From: Cohnella herbarum
GTDB taxonomy: Bacteria > Bacillota > Bacilli > Paenibacillales > Paenibacillaceae
Assembly (NCBI RefSeq): GCF_012849095.1
Contig: NZ_CP051681.1
Span: forward strand, 1-64,000
Direction of reading: 5' to 3'
DNA length: 64,000 bases
Shown in pieces: positions 34,906-44,642 of the stretch. The first letter of the stretch is position 1, and each line of letters begins with the position of its first letter. The notes below the pieces were generated by a model. The model searched no databases. It saw nothing but the letters and a program-made list of their open reading frames with translations, and was not told where the DNA came from. The position numbers and the translations under genes were made by a program.

Positions 34906-36207
34906 TTAGAACTCTGGAAAGGTATCTTCATTCCCTTTATGTTTTGTACTTTTGGCTTCTGTCTTCAGGTTATATATAATTTCCACTTCAAAACTGACAA
35001 CCTCAACAATTCGTATTTCATTGTTCTTTTCAAAATTAAACAATGCATAGTTTGTATATTTTCTATCGCTTACACCTTGATAAGCCACACCATGAAATCC
35101 AATTTCAGCACAGCAATTACCAATATAATTGGTTAGTAGATAAGCCTTTTTTAAGGGCTTACTCTCTTCGTTTATCTCATTAAAAAAACCCTGGAAACTA
35201 TGATCAAACAAACCGATGTTAAACAACTTCAATTTTTTTCTCGTTTTAAAAAGAGCAATGTCAATATTTTCATCGTTTAACGGATGAATTTCATACGGGA
35301 TGGCTTTCATTCGATTACTCAGATATAAAACAGATATGCCAACAGCATTATAACGTCCGTGCTGAGGCAATCCCTCGGGTGGATTCCAGATTTCATCTTC
35401 TCCAAATACATGTTTCCTATCTTTTTTTCGTGCCCTTCCCCTGAAAAGTTGAGTCCCACTTCTTAATGCTATATAGTCTCCCTTTTCATAATGTTTTTGC
35501 AGAAGATCATATACTTTTTTCCCCGTTTCATGCTTATATGCCAGAAGAGGATATTTCAAAAGATGCTGTTTAAACTCATGGAGTTCCTGCCAACTAAGAT
35601 CAATATTATATTTTTGGGCAAACTGAGAAAACTCAATAAAGTCAAAGTCATCTAATCCAAATACCGAATTTGTTTCATATTCATCATATACTTGATCATA
35701 AGATTCAAAAGTACCTCCATCCGGATTATGGGAATAATCAATTGGCTCTTCACCATAGTGGCAAGTTTGACATCGTAGATGTTCAAGTATTAGCTTTTGG
35801 AACTTATCGTCTATTCCTTCCCCCCACAAAAAGCTTTCAACGGATTGTCCTGCGTTGTTTTCAATAAAATTACTCGGGTCTTCTTCATCTTTATTCCAAC
35901 GATAAACATCATAATCAAGCTGCGCGCCAACACATTTGAAACACCCATAAATTTTTGTTGAAAGCTTGCCTCCGATTAACACGAAGATGGGTATGATCTT
36001 CTCTTCAAAATACTCTTCAGGATAATACTCAACGTAAGCTTCAAGCTTTAAATTACACAGTAAACAATTATACTTTGTTTTTTCTGTTTCTCTTATGATC
36101 CGAGGTCTTCTGCTAATACTTACTTTTATATTTAGCCTGTTAATGACTTCGATTAGATCGTCAAAACAACTCCTGCAAATGACGTAGCACTCGTTCATAT
36201 CTCCCAC
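34906..36207 (-). CDS. RES-domain protein with N-terminal zinc/HEPN-type region
   Basis: 433 residues. The N-terminal half has three CxxC-type cysteine pairs (CYVICRSC, CLLC, CFKC; also LRCQTCHYGE), resembling the zinc-bearing HEPN/RES N-terminal region. Residues about 235-420 form a RES domain: LRSGTQLFRGRARKKDRKHV (conserved Arg), GRYNAVGISVLYLSNRMKAI (core with Glu nearby) and VAYQGVSDRKYTNYALFNFE (conserved Ser). RES proteins are ADP-ribosyltransferase-fold enzymes that consume NAD+, often as toxins. First gene of the operon with the Gabija pair. I know no standard Gabija locus with such a gene; an added effector is the inference. Confidence 0.8.
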   Translation of the reverse strand: MGDMNECYVICRSCFDDLIEVINRLNIKVSISRRPRIIRETEKTKYNCLLCNLKLEAYVEYYPEEYFEEKIIPIFVLIGGKLSTKIYGCFKCVGAQLDYDVYRWNKDEEDPSNFIENNAGQSVESFLWGEGIDDKFQKLILEHLRCQTCHYGEEPIDYSHNPDGGTFESYDQVYDEYETNSVFGLDDFDFIEFSQFAQKYNIDLSWQELHEFKQHLLKYPLLAYKHETGKKVYDLLQKHYEKGDYIALRSGTQLFRGRARKKDRKHVFGEDEIWNPPEGLPQHGRYNAVGISVLYLSNRMKAIPYEIHPLNDENIDIALFKTRKKLKLFNIGLFDHSFQGFFNEINEESKPLKKAYLLTNYIGNCCAEIGFHGVAYQGVSDRKYTNYALFNFEKNNEIRIVEVVSFEVEIIYNLKTEAKSTKHKGNEDTFPEF

Positions 36208-36336
36208 TCGCCCATTTAGTAAAATTTAACATGGTGCAATATTTTTCATAATTCGACATATCTGATCAAAATCCTTTTATTCCTCCTCTTGTCTGTGAGA
36301 TCGCACTGATAATTCGACGATCACGCACATTAAAAG

Positions 36337-36555
36337 GAAGCAAGCGGAAAGCATGTCCCTATAGAGGAACAAAAAACCTCAAAAATCCTATAAGGTCAAG
36401 GGATTTCGGCGTTTCACACCACCTTTCCCCAGTGCTACAAGGTATTGCGGGAAATCATCGAAAGGCGACTAAAATTGGACGTTTGAGAGAACTCGGAGAG
36501 AACGACACTCGAATCAGCCAACTCCACAACCATCCCAAATGTTATTGGAGCAATG
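36337..36555. repeat. Direct repeat W, right border of the Gabija-RES block
   Basis: Matches 27950-28171 in the same orientation across about 200 bp, including the shared segment beginning GGATTTCGGCGTTTCACA and the long identical run ending ACGACACTCGAATCAGCC. The rest of the 36208-36814 gap between the RES gene and jetD shows no gene. Confidence 0.85.
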
Positions 36556-36814
36556 GTTTTGAAAATTTCAGGGCTGTCCCATAAAGTAAGATTTGGCTCG
36601 CTTTGCGAACAACTCATTTGAGAATCAAAGAACATATATGAAAAATAACGGTGTATAGGGAGTTATCCCTGCGCCGCTTAGTCTACTGCCGCCTTATTAT
36701 AAATTTATAAGCGATCGAAATCCGGCCGACCTCAAGACTCACCTCAGTCGCGAAGTATCAGGAGGCTAAATTTATTAATCGGTCAACCTATACCAGATCA
36801 CCTTACATCGATCG

Positions 36815-38116
36815 TTAGTCTTCCGACGACAGTTCAATTTCAGTAATGCTTTCTTGTTCCAGCCGAATTCTCCGCTCCAGCATGGTTTGCATTACTGGAA
36901 TCCAAGCTGCGTATCCAGGGTCATCCAGAGCCGCTTGAATTCGAGATGCATATTCATCAGATACTGAGGCGGCCTGCCGCTCGTAATTCAGGAGGACGGC
37001 GGAATTCATCCAAATTGGCTCCAACGAGGGAAACAGCCGAGTTTTGATAAATTCAAAAATGCGGATGCCCCCTAGATCAATATCCCCCCAATGCATGATT
37101 GGAATGGGCTTATCTCCCTTATCCACTGCATTCGACAACATTTTCAGGAAGTGCTGCAAAAGTCGATGGGGAAATCCCCCCGTGTAGATGATCAACTCTT
37201 CAGCAGCATATAATTCACGTTGTTCGACCCATTGATGGTAGCTGGACAAATTCTCAATCGTAATTATTCGACGTGCATCGGTAGTCATATCGTTAATGAG
37301 TTCAACCGTCTGACGGGATAACCCAACACCACCCATCAGTTCTTCTGTAGAAATCCAACCTCCGCTTTTACTCCGAGCCCTGAGAGGACCGCATAGATAA
37401 ACATACTGCGGATTACGGGTTAGTCCGATGAAATCAAGCCATTCCTCATCTGTTTCTCTCTGTTCCCCCGAGGCTTGCTTCACTACATTTAGCAGTCGTT
37501 TTAATACTTCCCGTTCCAGATGCTTGGAATCCTGAAATAACTGCTGGCTAAACAATCTGAGTGAAACAACCTTTCCGTCAAGCTTCGACAGTTGTAGCAA
37601 CGTCCGCACCAGATCAACGTAGCCAGATGGATTATCCAGATCGAGATATGACGTCTTTCCTTCCAGTAGTCCTGCCCGAACCCTTTCTCCCCAATCTGCA
37701 ACCCAAGCCCACGGATGTTGTACAAGAGGTTCAAATATCTCTCGTAAGCGATTCAGTTTTTTTCTAAGCGACATTCTCCCGGAAAGAGAATAAGCTTCAA
37801 CAAGCATGTCCCAGTTGAGATAAATGCGCTCAACTTCTTGAAAATTACTGAACTTTCCCCATCTCAAAGAGATGATTCCCTTGTACTCCAAATCAATCAG
37901 GATCTCGTTCATCCATTGACGTTTCATAAAATCCATTTCATCTGTATAGTCCGAGTTAAACGGACTTTTAGACATGACGAGTTGCGGCCGTTGTTTGCCA
38001 GGCTCTCCGCTTTGGAAGGACTGGCTCTGTTCATATTTTTCCAGAAGCGTACTTAGGAGCTTGCGAGAAAAATGTTGTTTGAAGGCCTCCTCCAATCGAT
38101 CCGATTCAATCTGCAC
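36815..38116 (-). CDS. jetD: Wadjet JetD Toprim nuclease subunit
   Basis: 433 residues. The C-terminal half is a Toprim domain: IITIENLSSYHQW (catalytic Glu), LIIYTGGFPHRLLQHFLKML, and MHWGDIDLGGIRIFEFIK (D-x-D). The N-terminal half is an alpha-helical arm typical of JetD (DUF3322/DUF2220-type). JetD cuts circular DNA held by the JetABC complex. Last gene of the locus, 38 bp after jetC. Confidence 0.87.
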   Translation of the reverse strand: MQIESDRLEEAFKQHFSRKLLSTLLEKYEQSQSFQSGEPGKQRPQLVMSKSPFNSDYTDEMDFMKRQWMNEILIDLEYKGIISLRWGKFSNFQEVERIYLNWDMLVEAYSLSGRMSLRKKLNRLREIFEPLVQHPWAWVADWGERVRAGLLEGKTSYLDLDNPSGYVDLVRTLLQLSKLDGKVVSLRLFSQQLFQDSKHLEREVLKRLLNVVKQASGEQRETDEEWLDFIGLTRNPQYVYLCGPLRARSKSGGWISTEELMGGVGLSRQTVELINDMTTDARRIITIENLSSYHQWVEQRELYAAEELIIYTGGFPHRLLQHFLKMLSNAVDKGDKPIPIMHWGDIDLGGIRIFEFIKTRLFPSLEPIWMNSAVLLNYERQAASVSDEYASRIQAALDDPGYAAWIPVMQTMLERRIRLEQESITEIELSSED

Positions 38117-38154
38117 TCATTACCTCTCCTGTCTCTGACATTGGGGGGTGTTGT

Positions 38155-41100
38155 CTAAAATAACGTTTCTTGCCGCTCGGCAATGTCCATAGCCCCACTT
38201 ATTTCATCGACATCGTCGTCCAAAGTGATATCGTGTGCTTTATCAGTTTCTGATTCGTCAAGCTCCTCCCAACGATCAATCATATCCACGTAGCATTGAT
38301 AGTTGTGCTTGCTGACAAACAAGGTAGTCGACACTTCTGGCGCCATATGCTGCATCTTCTCATCAGGAACAGCGGCAATCAATTGCAACCCTAATCTCTT
38401 GATTAACCGAAGGCTTGATTGAATTCGTTGCTCGTCCATCTTGTTGAACGCTTCGTCAAAAACGACCAGCCGCGATGTCTTATTGTTTGAATACAAGTGA
38501 TGAAATGATGCTAAAATAGCAATATAGAAAGGCGTTTGCGTCTCCCCGCCAGATTTCTCCTTCAACACTTGCGAAAATCTGGACTTCGCCCCATTGCCTG
38601 AAGTAATAACTATATCGAAATCCAGGTACTGTCGATAATCTGTAAACTCATCTAGTTCACCAACCTCACCCCGCACCAGTTTTTCAAACAATTCATGAAG
38701 GTTGGCTGTACGCTCGCTTTCAGGAAGCTCAAACAATGAACCTTTTTCCATAAGCATAGGGTCCATAATAGCGTCATAAAACTTTTTATAACGTTCATTG
38801 GCTCTTACTTCGAAATGATACCGATCATCCGAAAAAGGAAAATGACGCAAGGCATAGTTAAGCTGATCAAACTCACGACGGGCCATCTCAATAGCTTCAC
38901 GCAATTTGAAAATAAAGTGTGATTTAAACTCTTCCTCGGACTCTGCTCGAGCCGCTTCCACCTTTGACTGATACTCTGGAATATTCAGATGCTCAATCGT
39001 TTCAAATAACTGATCGTAGACCGTATTTTCTTCATCATGAATATCGGCGCTACTGGCATTATAACGAGTTCGTAATGTAACAACTGCTTTGAACTGATCA
39101 TCACGAAGTGTCTGCTGCCCTCTCCAACTGCTTGTATAATTCTGCAGCTTTTGCGCGGTGGGTATTGTTTGCTTCATGGCTTCTTCATATCGTTGCACTG
39201 CCCGTTGCTCGCATTCTAAACCCCAATCGTTTACCCATTGATGGCAACTTTCCTCTGCATCTCGGATCTTGTTTTCTTGTATGTGGACACTGGCAACGCC
39301 TTGCTTGCATTCTTCCTCCAGCTTTCCTTTTCTCTCTTTATATTCTCCTAGTTTGGTTAGCCACTCCTGCTCCTGCTTGCTCCAACGCCCATACTCACTT
39401 TTTAAACGCTCAGATTCTGTCAAATCCAGCGTTCTTAAACTGTTCCGATCTTGTTCTAGCTCGAAAGCAAGCTTGTCCAGTTCCCGCATAAGACCCGTAT
39501 TTGCTGCAAGACGAGCATATTGGGATTCTTTTTCCTTGGTTAGGCGCATTCGAGTCTGGAAAACACTATGCAATTGCCTGCGATGGGCATGCGCTTCCTG
39601 GAGCTCTGTCAATTCAGCTCGTCGAATTTCCAACTGGCGAATAATTGCCTTTGCCCCCATATACGGAACTTCATACTGCTTCTTGGCCATTTGTCTCGCT
39701 ACATAATTACTGTATACCATACAACTCTTCGTTACCGCAGTACGATGGCGTCGAAGCTCTTGTTCATTTGCCGCTTTCATAACCCTGCCAAGCAGATGCT
39801 CAACGTGAGCCTGAATGACAGGATGGATAGCTTCCACCTCATGGGCTAATGCCCCCTTCTCGGAAGTGCCAAGAAATCTTTTTTCCTTTTCAGTATCTAC
39901 CAGACCTACGCCTTCCAATTTGTACTTCCACTTCTCCTGCTCATAAATGCGTAACGCTTCCGAAACATAATTGGGCTCGACCAATATGTCAAACCTCTGG
40001 GTATTGAGGTATCCTTCAATAGCGTTTCGCCATTCCTCATCCATCAGTTCGGTCTCTTCGCAAAAAATCCATACCTCCGAACGGCCATTTAATCTTTCCT
40101 CTAATAAAGCTTTCAATTGGCGAACCGGTTCCGAATAACTGCGCCGTTTCTGTTCCAGTTCTCTAATAACCCGCTCCAATTCCCGAATTTGTTCTTCGTC
40201 GGCTTTAAGCTGTTCTTGTAAACGAGACTCGCCAACAACAAGGCGCTGATGCCACTTCGACAATTCGCCTCCTATAGTCTCCAATCGCTTCTGCCATTCT
40301 TCATCCTCATGCTCTTCCAATTTCGAAAACCGGACGATTTCCAGTAGACATTGCAACGTCTCCTGATGCTTATTATTAGCCGCTTTTTCCTGAGTTTCTA
40401 ATATCCAGTATTCATTGTCAGACCAACCGATAAGTTGTCCTACAAGCTCAACCTCTTGTAGCAGCTGATTTTCATACGTTTGTTTAAGCCTTCTGGATTC
40501 CTCAAGCTTTGCTTGACCTTCCTTTACTTTCAATTCAAGCTCTTTTTTTCTTTTTTCAGCCGCATTATCTTGCCAACGTTGGTACGCTTTTTTGCTTTCC
40601 TCGCTTGCTTCTTGGCGCTTGGTTTCTGCTAAAGCAATATTATCCACATTCAAGGCTAACTGTTGCTGCGAGTGGGCCAGGTTGCGCTCCTTTTGTTCTT
40701 TGTATTCACACTCTATCTCTAATCTCAAACGACGAATCACATAGTCCTGCTCCTTCGCCGTCTCCCGGTATCTTACATACATCCGATAACTCTCCTGAAT
40801 GCTCTGCAGTTGTACTTTTCGTTCCTGCAGTCGCTCCAGTTCCAGTTTGTACCGTTCGTGAAGTTCAAAATTATGCTTTAACAAATCTAATTGAAGTTCC
40901 CGTCGGTCAAGAATATAGTCATAGACAAAATCGCGGATGTCAGAAATCGGCTTAAACGAGAGCGCCTTAGTGAATACTTTGAAGAAACGTTCAGGTAATC
41001 CTCCAGCCCTTGCAAGCAGCGCCTTTAAGTAATTGGACTTGTTACGTTCAAACAACGCTTTGTTTCGAACTCCTCTTTTTCCAATCGTTCCAGATGCGCC

Positions 41101-41562
41101 GCCATAACGACGATGAAACTCTTCCCGATTCAACAATTCGTGACGAGAGTTTACGAAATCAAGCTGTTCCAGCCTGGTTTCTGCCAGTATAAAATATTCT
41201 TCATCGTACGTACGATCCCGATAAACATCCACGGCAATCCCAATAATAAACGATTCCTGCTTCTTTTCGTCCAGAAATTCGGAAACGATGTAGGTTGTAA
41301 AATCCCCATCACGAAGAAACGAGCGTTCGTCGTTTCCGATTTTTCCTTTTAAGTAATTGATATAGCTCCTTTTTGCTTCATCTGTAGCCGCATTAAAACG
41401 AATTAGCCGCTGATCAGCAACGAACAGAACTTGAAGTGCGTCGATAATGGTAGATTTTCCAGCTCCATTTTGGCCGGTGATAAGCGTCTGTTTACCAAAC
41501 TCTATGGTCACATCCGTGAAGTAATGCCAGTTAATCAACCGCAGCCGCTTCATCCATTTCAT
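38155..41562 (-). CDS. jetC: Wadjet JetC, SMC-like (MukB-type) ATPase
   Basis: 1135 residues from ATG 41562 (AAGGGGGG eight bases upstream; the frame opens 13 codons earlier). Head parts at both ends: LITGQNGAGKSTIIDALQVL (Walker A) and, after about 800 residues of coiled coil broken by a hinge near residue 600, signature LKEKSGGETQTPFYIAI and Walker B RLVVFDEAFNKMDEQRIQ. The same layout is seen in JetC/EptC motor subunits that extrude plasmid DNA loops. It overlaps jetB by 32 bp. Confidence 0.9.
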   Translation of the reverse strand: MKWMKRLRLINWHYFTDVTIEFGKQTLITGQNGAGKSTIIDALQVLFVADQRLIRFNAATDEAKRSYINYLKGKIGNDERSFLRDGDFTTYIVSEFLDEKKQESFIIGIAVDVYRDRTYDEEYFILAETRLEQLDFVNSRHELLNREEFHRRYGGASGTIGKRGVRNKALFERNKSNYLKALLARAGGLPERFFKVFTKALSFKPISDIRDFVYDYILDRRELQLDLLKHNFELHERYKLELERLQERKVQLQSIQESYRMYVRYRETAKEQDYVIRRLRLEIECEYKEQKERNLAHSQQQLALNVDNIALAETKRQEASEESKKAYQRWQDNAAEKRKKELELKVKEGQAKLEESRRLKQTYENQLLQEVELVGQLIGWSDNEYWILETQEKAANNKHQETLQCLLEIVRFSKLEEHEDEEWQKRLETIGGELSKWHQRLVVGESRLQEQLKADEEQIRELERVIRELEQKRRSYSEPVRQLKALLEERLNGRSEVWIFCEETELMDEEWRNAIEGYLNTQRFDILVEPNYVSEALRIYEQEKWKYKLEGVGLVDTEKEKRFLGTSEKGALAHEVEAIHPVIQAHVEHLLGRVMKAANEQELRRHRTAVTKSCMVYSNYVARQMAKKQYEVPYMGAKAIIRQLEIRRAELTELQEAHAHRRQLHSVFQTRMRLTKEKESQYARLAANTGLMRELDKLAFELEQDRNSLRTLDLTESERLKSEYGRWSKQEQEWLTKLGEYKERKGKLEEECKQGVASVHIQENKIRDAEESCHQWVNDWGLECEQRAVQRYEEAMKQTIPTAQKLQNYTSSWRGQQTLRDDQFKAVVTLRTRYNASSADIHDEENTVYDQLFETIEHLNIPEYQSKVEAARAESEEEFKSHFIFKLREAIEMARREFDQLNYALRHFPFSDDRYHFEVRANERYKKFYDAIMDPMLMEKGSLFELPESERTANLHELFEKLVRGEVGELDEFTDYRQYLDFDIVITSGNGAKSRFSQVLKEKSGGETQTPFYIAILASFHHLYSNNKTSRLVVFDEAFNKMDEQRIQSSLRLIKRLGLQLIAAVPDEKMQHMAPEVSTTLFVSKHNYQCYVDMIDRWEELDESETDKAHDITLDDDVDEISGAMDIAERQETLF

Positions 41563-42139
41563 CCAGTATTCCCCCCTTCTTTTCTGATTCATATCGTTCA
41601 AGACGCTCCGTCAATTGTTTCATCTCATCCGCCTGGATTACATACATCCATGTGTGGAACAGCTTAAAACGGGCATCATCCGATCTCTGTTCCGCATCAA
41701 GCGGTTCCATTAATTGAACTTGGACACATAATCGTACTAGCCTGTCTAACACGGTAGGCTTAACCCATTCCATTTGAAAAGTCTCATATTTACTTCGAAT
41801 ATCATAGAGTGTCACCATCGGGAAATCAGCCAGAGACAATCCCTGTCTCTTTTCCTCATACAAGATCCGGAGGATTAGCAACCAAATCGTATGATCACGA
41901 TCGAGCCTTTTTCGCAATCGGCTGTCATAAATATGCAAATAAACGCATTCATGCCGTTCATCGACAGTTAATTCCCAACCTAAAAATTGAAAATAGGAAG
42001 CTAAGTTGGTACGATTCCGACGTATTACCGCATACATCTCCCTTTCCTTTTCCTTGACAAGCATATTCACTTCTAATAATCTGTTTATTGCTTCCCGCAC
42101 TTTTTCACGTTCCGAATCGCCTAATTCTTGAAACACCAT
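41531..42139 (-). CDS. jetB: Wadjet JetB (KITE subunit, DUF4194)
   Basis: 202 residues, mostly tandem winged-helix (EREKVREAINRLLEVNMLVK; LASYFQFLGWELTVDERHEC; RLRKRLDRDHTIWLLILRIL), the DUF4194 pattern of JetB, which bridges kleisin and motor. Start ATG overlaps the jetA stop (TAATG). Position between jetA and jetC is the canonical Wadjet order. Confidence 0.87.
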   Translation of the reverse strand: MVFQELGDSEREKVREAINRLLEVNMLVKEKEREMYAVIRRNRTNLASYFQFLGWELTVDERHECVYLHIYDSRLRKRLDRDHTIWLLILRILYEEKRQGLSLADFPMVTLYDIRSKYETFQMEWVKPTVLDRLVRLCVQVQLMEPLDAEQRSDDARFKLFHTWMYVIQADEMKQLTERLERYESEKKGGILDEMDEAAAVD

Positions 42140-43563
42140 TACGACTGCCCCCCTCTCCGTTTAATGGTGTGGTTGTCGAACCGATAATTACCGATTACAA
42201 GCACTTGCCGATCGGTCCGACGCTGAAGGCGAAACGAAGACCCGCCGTCGTTGCCGTATAAGTAGACATATCCGAGTAAAATAAATTCTTCAGCATTATG
42301 AGGAGCCAGTTCCATTAGTTCCATTTCAGTCCTGCCATCCAGCTTTTGCAATACATAATCATTGACTTTTTTGCGAGTTATAGCTTTACGCATTTTTTCA
42401 ACGCTTTTTTCCTTCAGCTCCTGCCTTATGTGCTCAGGCATATCAATAACAATATGGGCCTCTGGTTGATGGGGTGCCCTTTTCCGCCGCGGCGGCAACA
42501 ATGAGTGATCAGATAGCGCTCTGATCTCACGTATTGCAAATATCCGATCTTGTTCCTCAGATGGCGATACCTTGCCAAGCAATTCTAGCAGCTTAGCGAT
42601 TTGCTGTTCTGTTCCTTCACTCTGCTGGCTCAAATAACGAGCTCGTTCAAATGAAGAACGTAAATACTGGTTGTGACGGACATCAATTTGATAAAATAAT
42701 TCATCCAGTCCAAGGAAAGTTTCTTCGATGAAAAACAACGCTTGACGAACTGCCCTTTCAGCTTCCTCCAGTACGGCGTATAGCCCGCTTTTCACCCCGT
42801 CAAGAGCCGCTTCTTCCATTATTGCCGAATCAAGCAGCCATTGCTGCACAGTATTTAAAATTTGCATACGGTACCGGGCTACATGATCCGATGTTTTAAG
42901 ACGGTGATAGCTCTTATCAATAATTTGTGATTTATATTGTTCAAAGTGATGATCCAATACATCTTGAATTGAAGTTTTACGAACAACCTGTTCCATATGA
43001 GCTTTCATATTGTTATACAGCGCGATGAGTTCTTGTCGGAACTGTGCGCTGACATCAGCAGCGCTAAGTACCGCAGAACAAGGCTGTAGCTTGGCAGCTT
43101 CACCTGTGAGCGATTGATATATAAGAAAAGCAAATCGCTGATATTCTACCGATTTTGCTTCACATAATTCCTTAAATAGACCGATAAGCTTACTGGAGTA
43201 ATGAGGCAACACCAAATAACGGTCAAACTGACTGCGAGTTTCAACACTAATCCAACGCATGGTTTCCAATCGTCTGAGAATAGCATTTGCTTTCGCCCGT
43301 GTAGCCTCCTCTAATGAAATTTGCTCAGGTTCGCGTTGGAGCAATGGTTTTTCATCATGATCCGGTTCGTGGATAGATTGGCCCAATTCTTCGTGAGTCT
43401 CAAGCAATTCCTGAATCAGGTCCCTCATCACTTCATATCGAATGCCAAACCGCTCAGCTTGAACGTTCTCATAAAGAAGCAACAAAATCTCCGCATAAAT
43501 CTGTTTATTCGATCCCGTTAACAATAAGAAAAGTCCATCGGGAATTACATCAAATAATTTCAC
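42139..43563 (-). CDS. jetA: Wadjet JetA (kleisin subunit)
   Basis: 474 residues, almost all alpha-helical, with N-terminal MKLFDVIPDGLFLLLTGSNK and a C-terminal winged-helix-like part (VSEKMRKAITRKKVNDYVLQ region, ending FRLQRRTDRQVLVIGNYRFD). The order jetA-B-C-D and subunit sizes fit a complete Wadjet plasmid-restriction system, probably of the subtype whose JetA is DUF5716 rather than DUF3375; the subtype call is tentative. The promoter should lie in 43564-43816, where the sequence is AT-rich without other features. Confidence 0.82.
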   Translation of the reverse strand: MKLFDVIPDGLFLLLTGSNKQIYAEILLLLYENVQAERFGIRYEVMRDLIQELLETHEELGQSIHEPDHDEKPLLQREPEQISLEEATRAKANAILRRLETMRWISVETRSQFDRYLVLPHYSSKLIGLFKELCEAKSVEYQRFAFLIYQSLTGEAAKLQPCSAVLSAADVSAQFRQELIALYNNMKAHMEQVVRKTSIQDVLDHHFEQYKSQIIDKSYHRLKTSDHVARYRMQILNTVQQWLLDSAIMEEAALDGVKSGLYAVLEEAERAVRQALFFIEETFLGLDELFYQIDVRHNQYLRSSFERARYLSQQSEGTEQQIAKLLELLGKVSPSEEQDRIFAIREIRALSDHSLLPPRRKRAPHQPEAHIVIDMPEHIRQELKEKSVEKMRKAITRKKVNDYVLQKLDGRTEMELMELAPHNAEEFILLGYVYLYGNDGGSSFRLQRRTDRQVLVIGNYRFDNHTIKRRGGQS

Positions 43564-43816
43564 ACCACTCAGCTCATTCCCTGAAGAAAATGACAGATTA
43601 TTTACTGACAGAACACCAAGCTCTCTAGTTTATAGCAAAATAGACTCAGGACATTTAGCCTTGAAATAGAATGACAATTCCCCGACCCAATTCCAATATC
43701 CATACTTCCATCCAAATTGAATGCAAGCCACTATGATATATTTCTACATTTTTCTTATTTTTCCTGCATCTAAAGCCTCTTGACTTACTAATCATCTTGT
43801 AAGAGTGAAGAATCAC

Positions 43817-44442
43817 TTAATATTCACGCCACACAAAAAGCAAGCGAATCTGCAATAGACAGGTTCGCTTGCTTTTAATTAACGATCGGGATTGATTAGG
43901 GGACAAAAACCTATCTTTCAAAAAACGGTAATGGCTTAATGGCGCATGTGGCAGATAAGGTTCTTTCAGCAAACTGATTTCCTCTTCCGATAAATGGAGC
44001 GATACGGCGGTGACCGCATCCTCTATATACTGGATCTTGGTTGCGTCGACAAGCGGAGCGGCAATGACAGGCTTCGAAAGCAGCCAGGCGAGCGTAATTT
44101 GGGTCATGGGAAGACTGCGGTTTCCAGCCACCTCGGCCAGCCTGTCAACAATCGTCTTATCCATATCTGGCTTGGATATGAGTTTGCGCTCGCAGACGGT
44201 CCGTTTTTGCACGTTCGGTTTGCGTTCAACCTCCCAGGGCGGCGATAGCCGTCCGCGCGCCAATGGCGACCAGGGTGTGACCCCGTTCCTTCCGACTCGC
44301 ACAGCGGCAGCATTTCCCGTTCTTCCTCCCGATAAACCAGATTATAGTTATTTTGCATGACAATGAACCGATGCCAGCCTTTGGCGCGCTGGATTTCTAT
44401 AGCTTCCATAAACTGCTTGGCGTATAGGGTAGAGGCGCCCAG
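43817..44442 (-). pseudogene. Aldo/keto reductase C-terminal remnant
   Basis: Minus-strand pieces read IWLGASTLYAKQFMEAIEIQ, MQNNYNLVYREEEREMLPLC (first frame) and VTPWSPLARGRLSPPWEVER then TQITLAWLLSKPVIAAPLV (second frame), joined by a shift near 44295. This is the last 60% of a YajO/YhdN-type aldo/keto reductase, NADPH-binding part included. It stops abruptly at module copy 2 (44443). The missing N-terminal codons are not found beyond the module. Confidence 0.8.
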
Positions 44443-44605
44443 CCAGATCAATCCACTTTCACCGGGCCTTGATTGAATCTAAGTTATGGTTAATCGGCGA
44501 AGCTCGGATTTTTAGTCCTTCCCACCAGGTCTGCACGAAAGTATACACATGAAGGCCGCATAAAGAGTAGACTATCAAAAGTATCTTTAATACATGAACG
44601 AGCAG

Positions 44606-44642
44606 TAAATGAATCCTCCCCGCAGCTCACTGTGGGGAGGAT
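44606..44642 (-). terminator. Terminator after unknown gene A2
   Basis: GAATCCTCCCC / GGGGAGGATTC plus inner GCAGC/CTGT pairing, directly after the stop of gene A2. Compensatory base changes relative to copy 1 preserve the stem. Confidence 0.75.
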
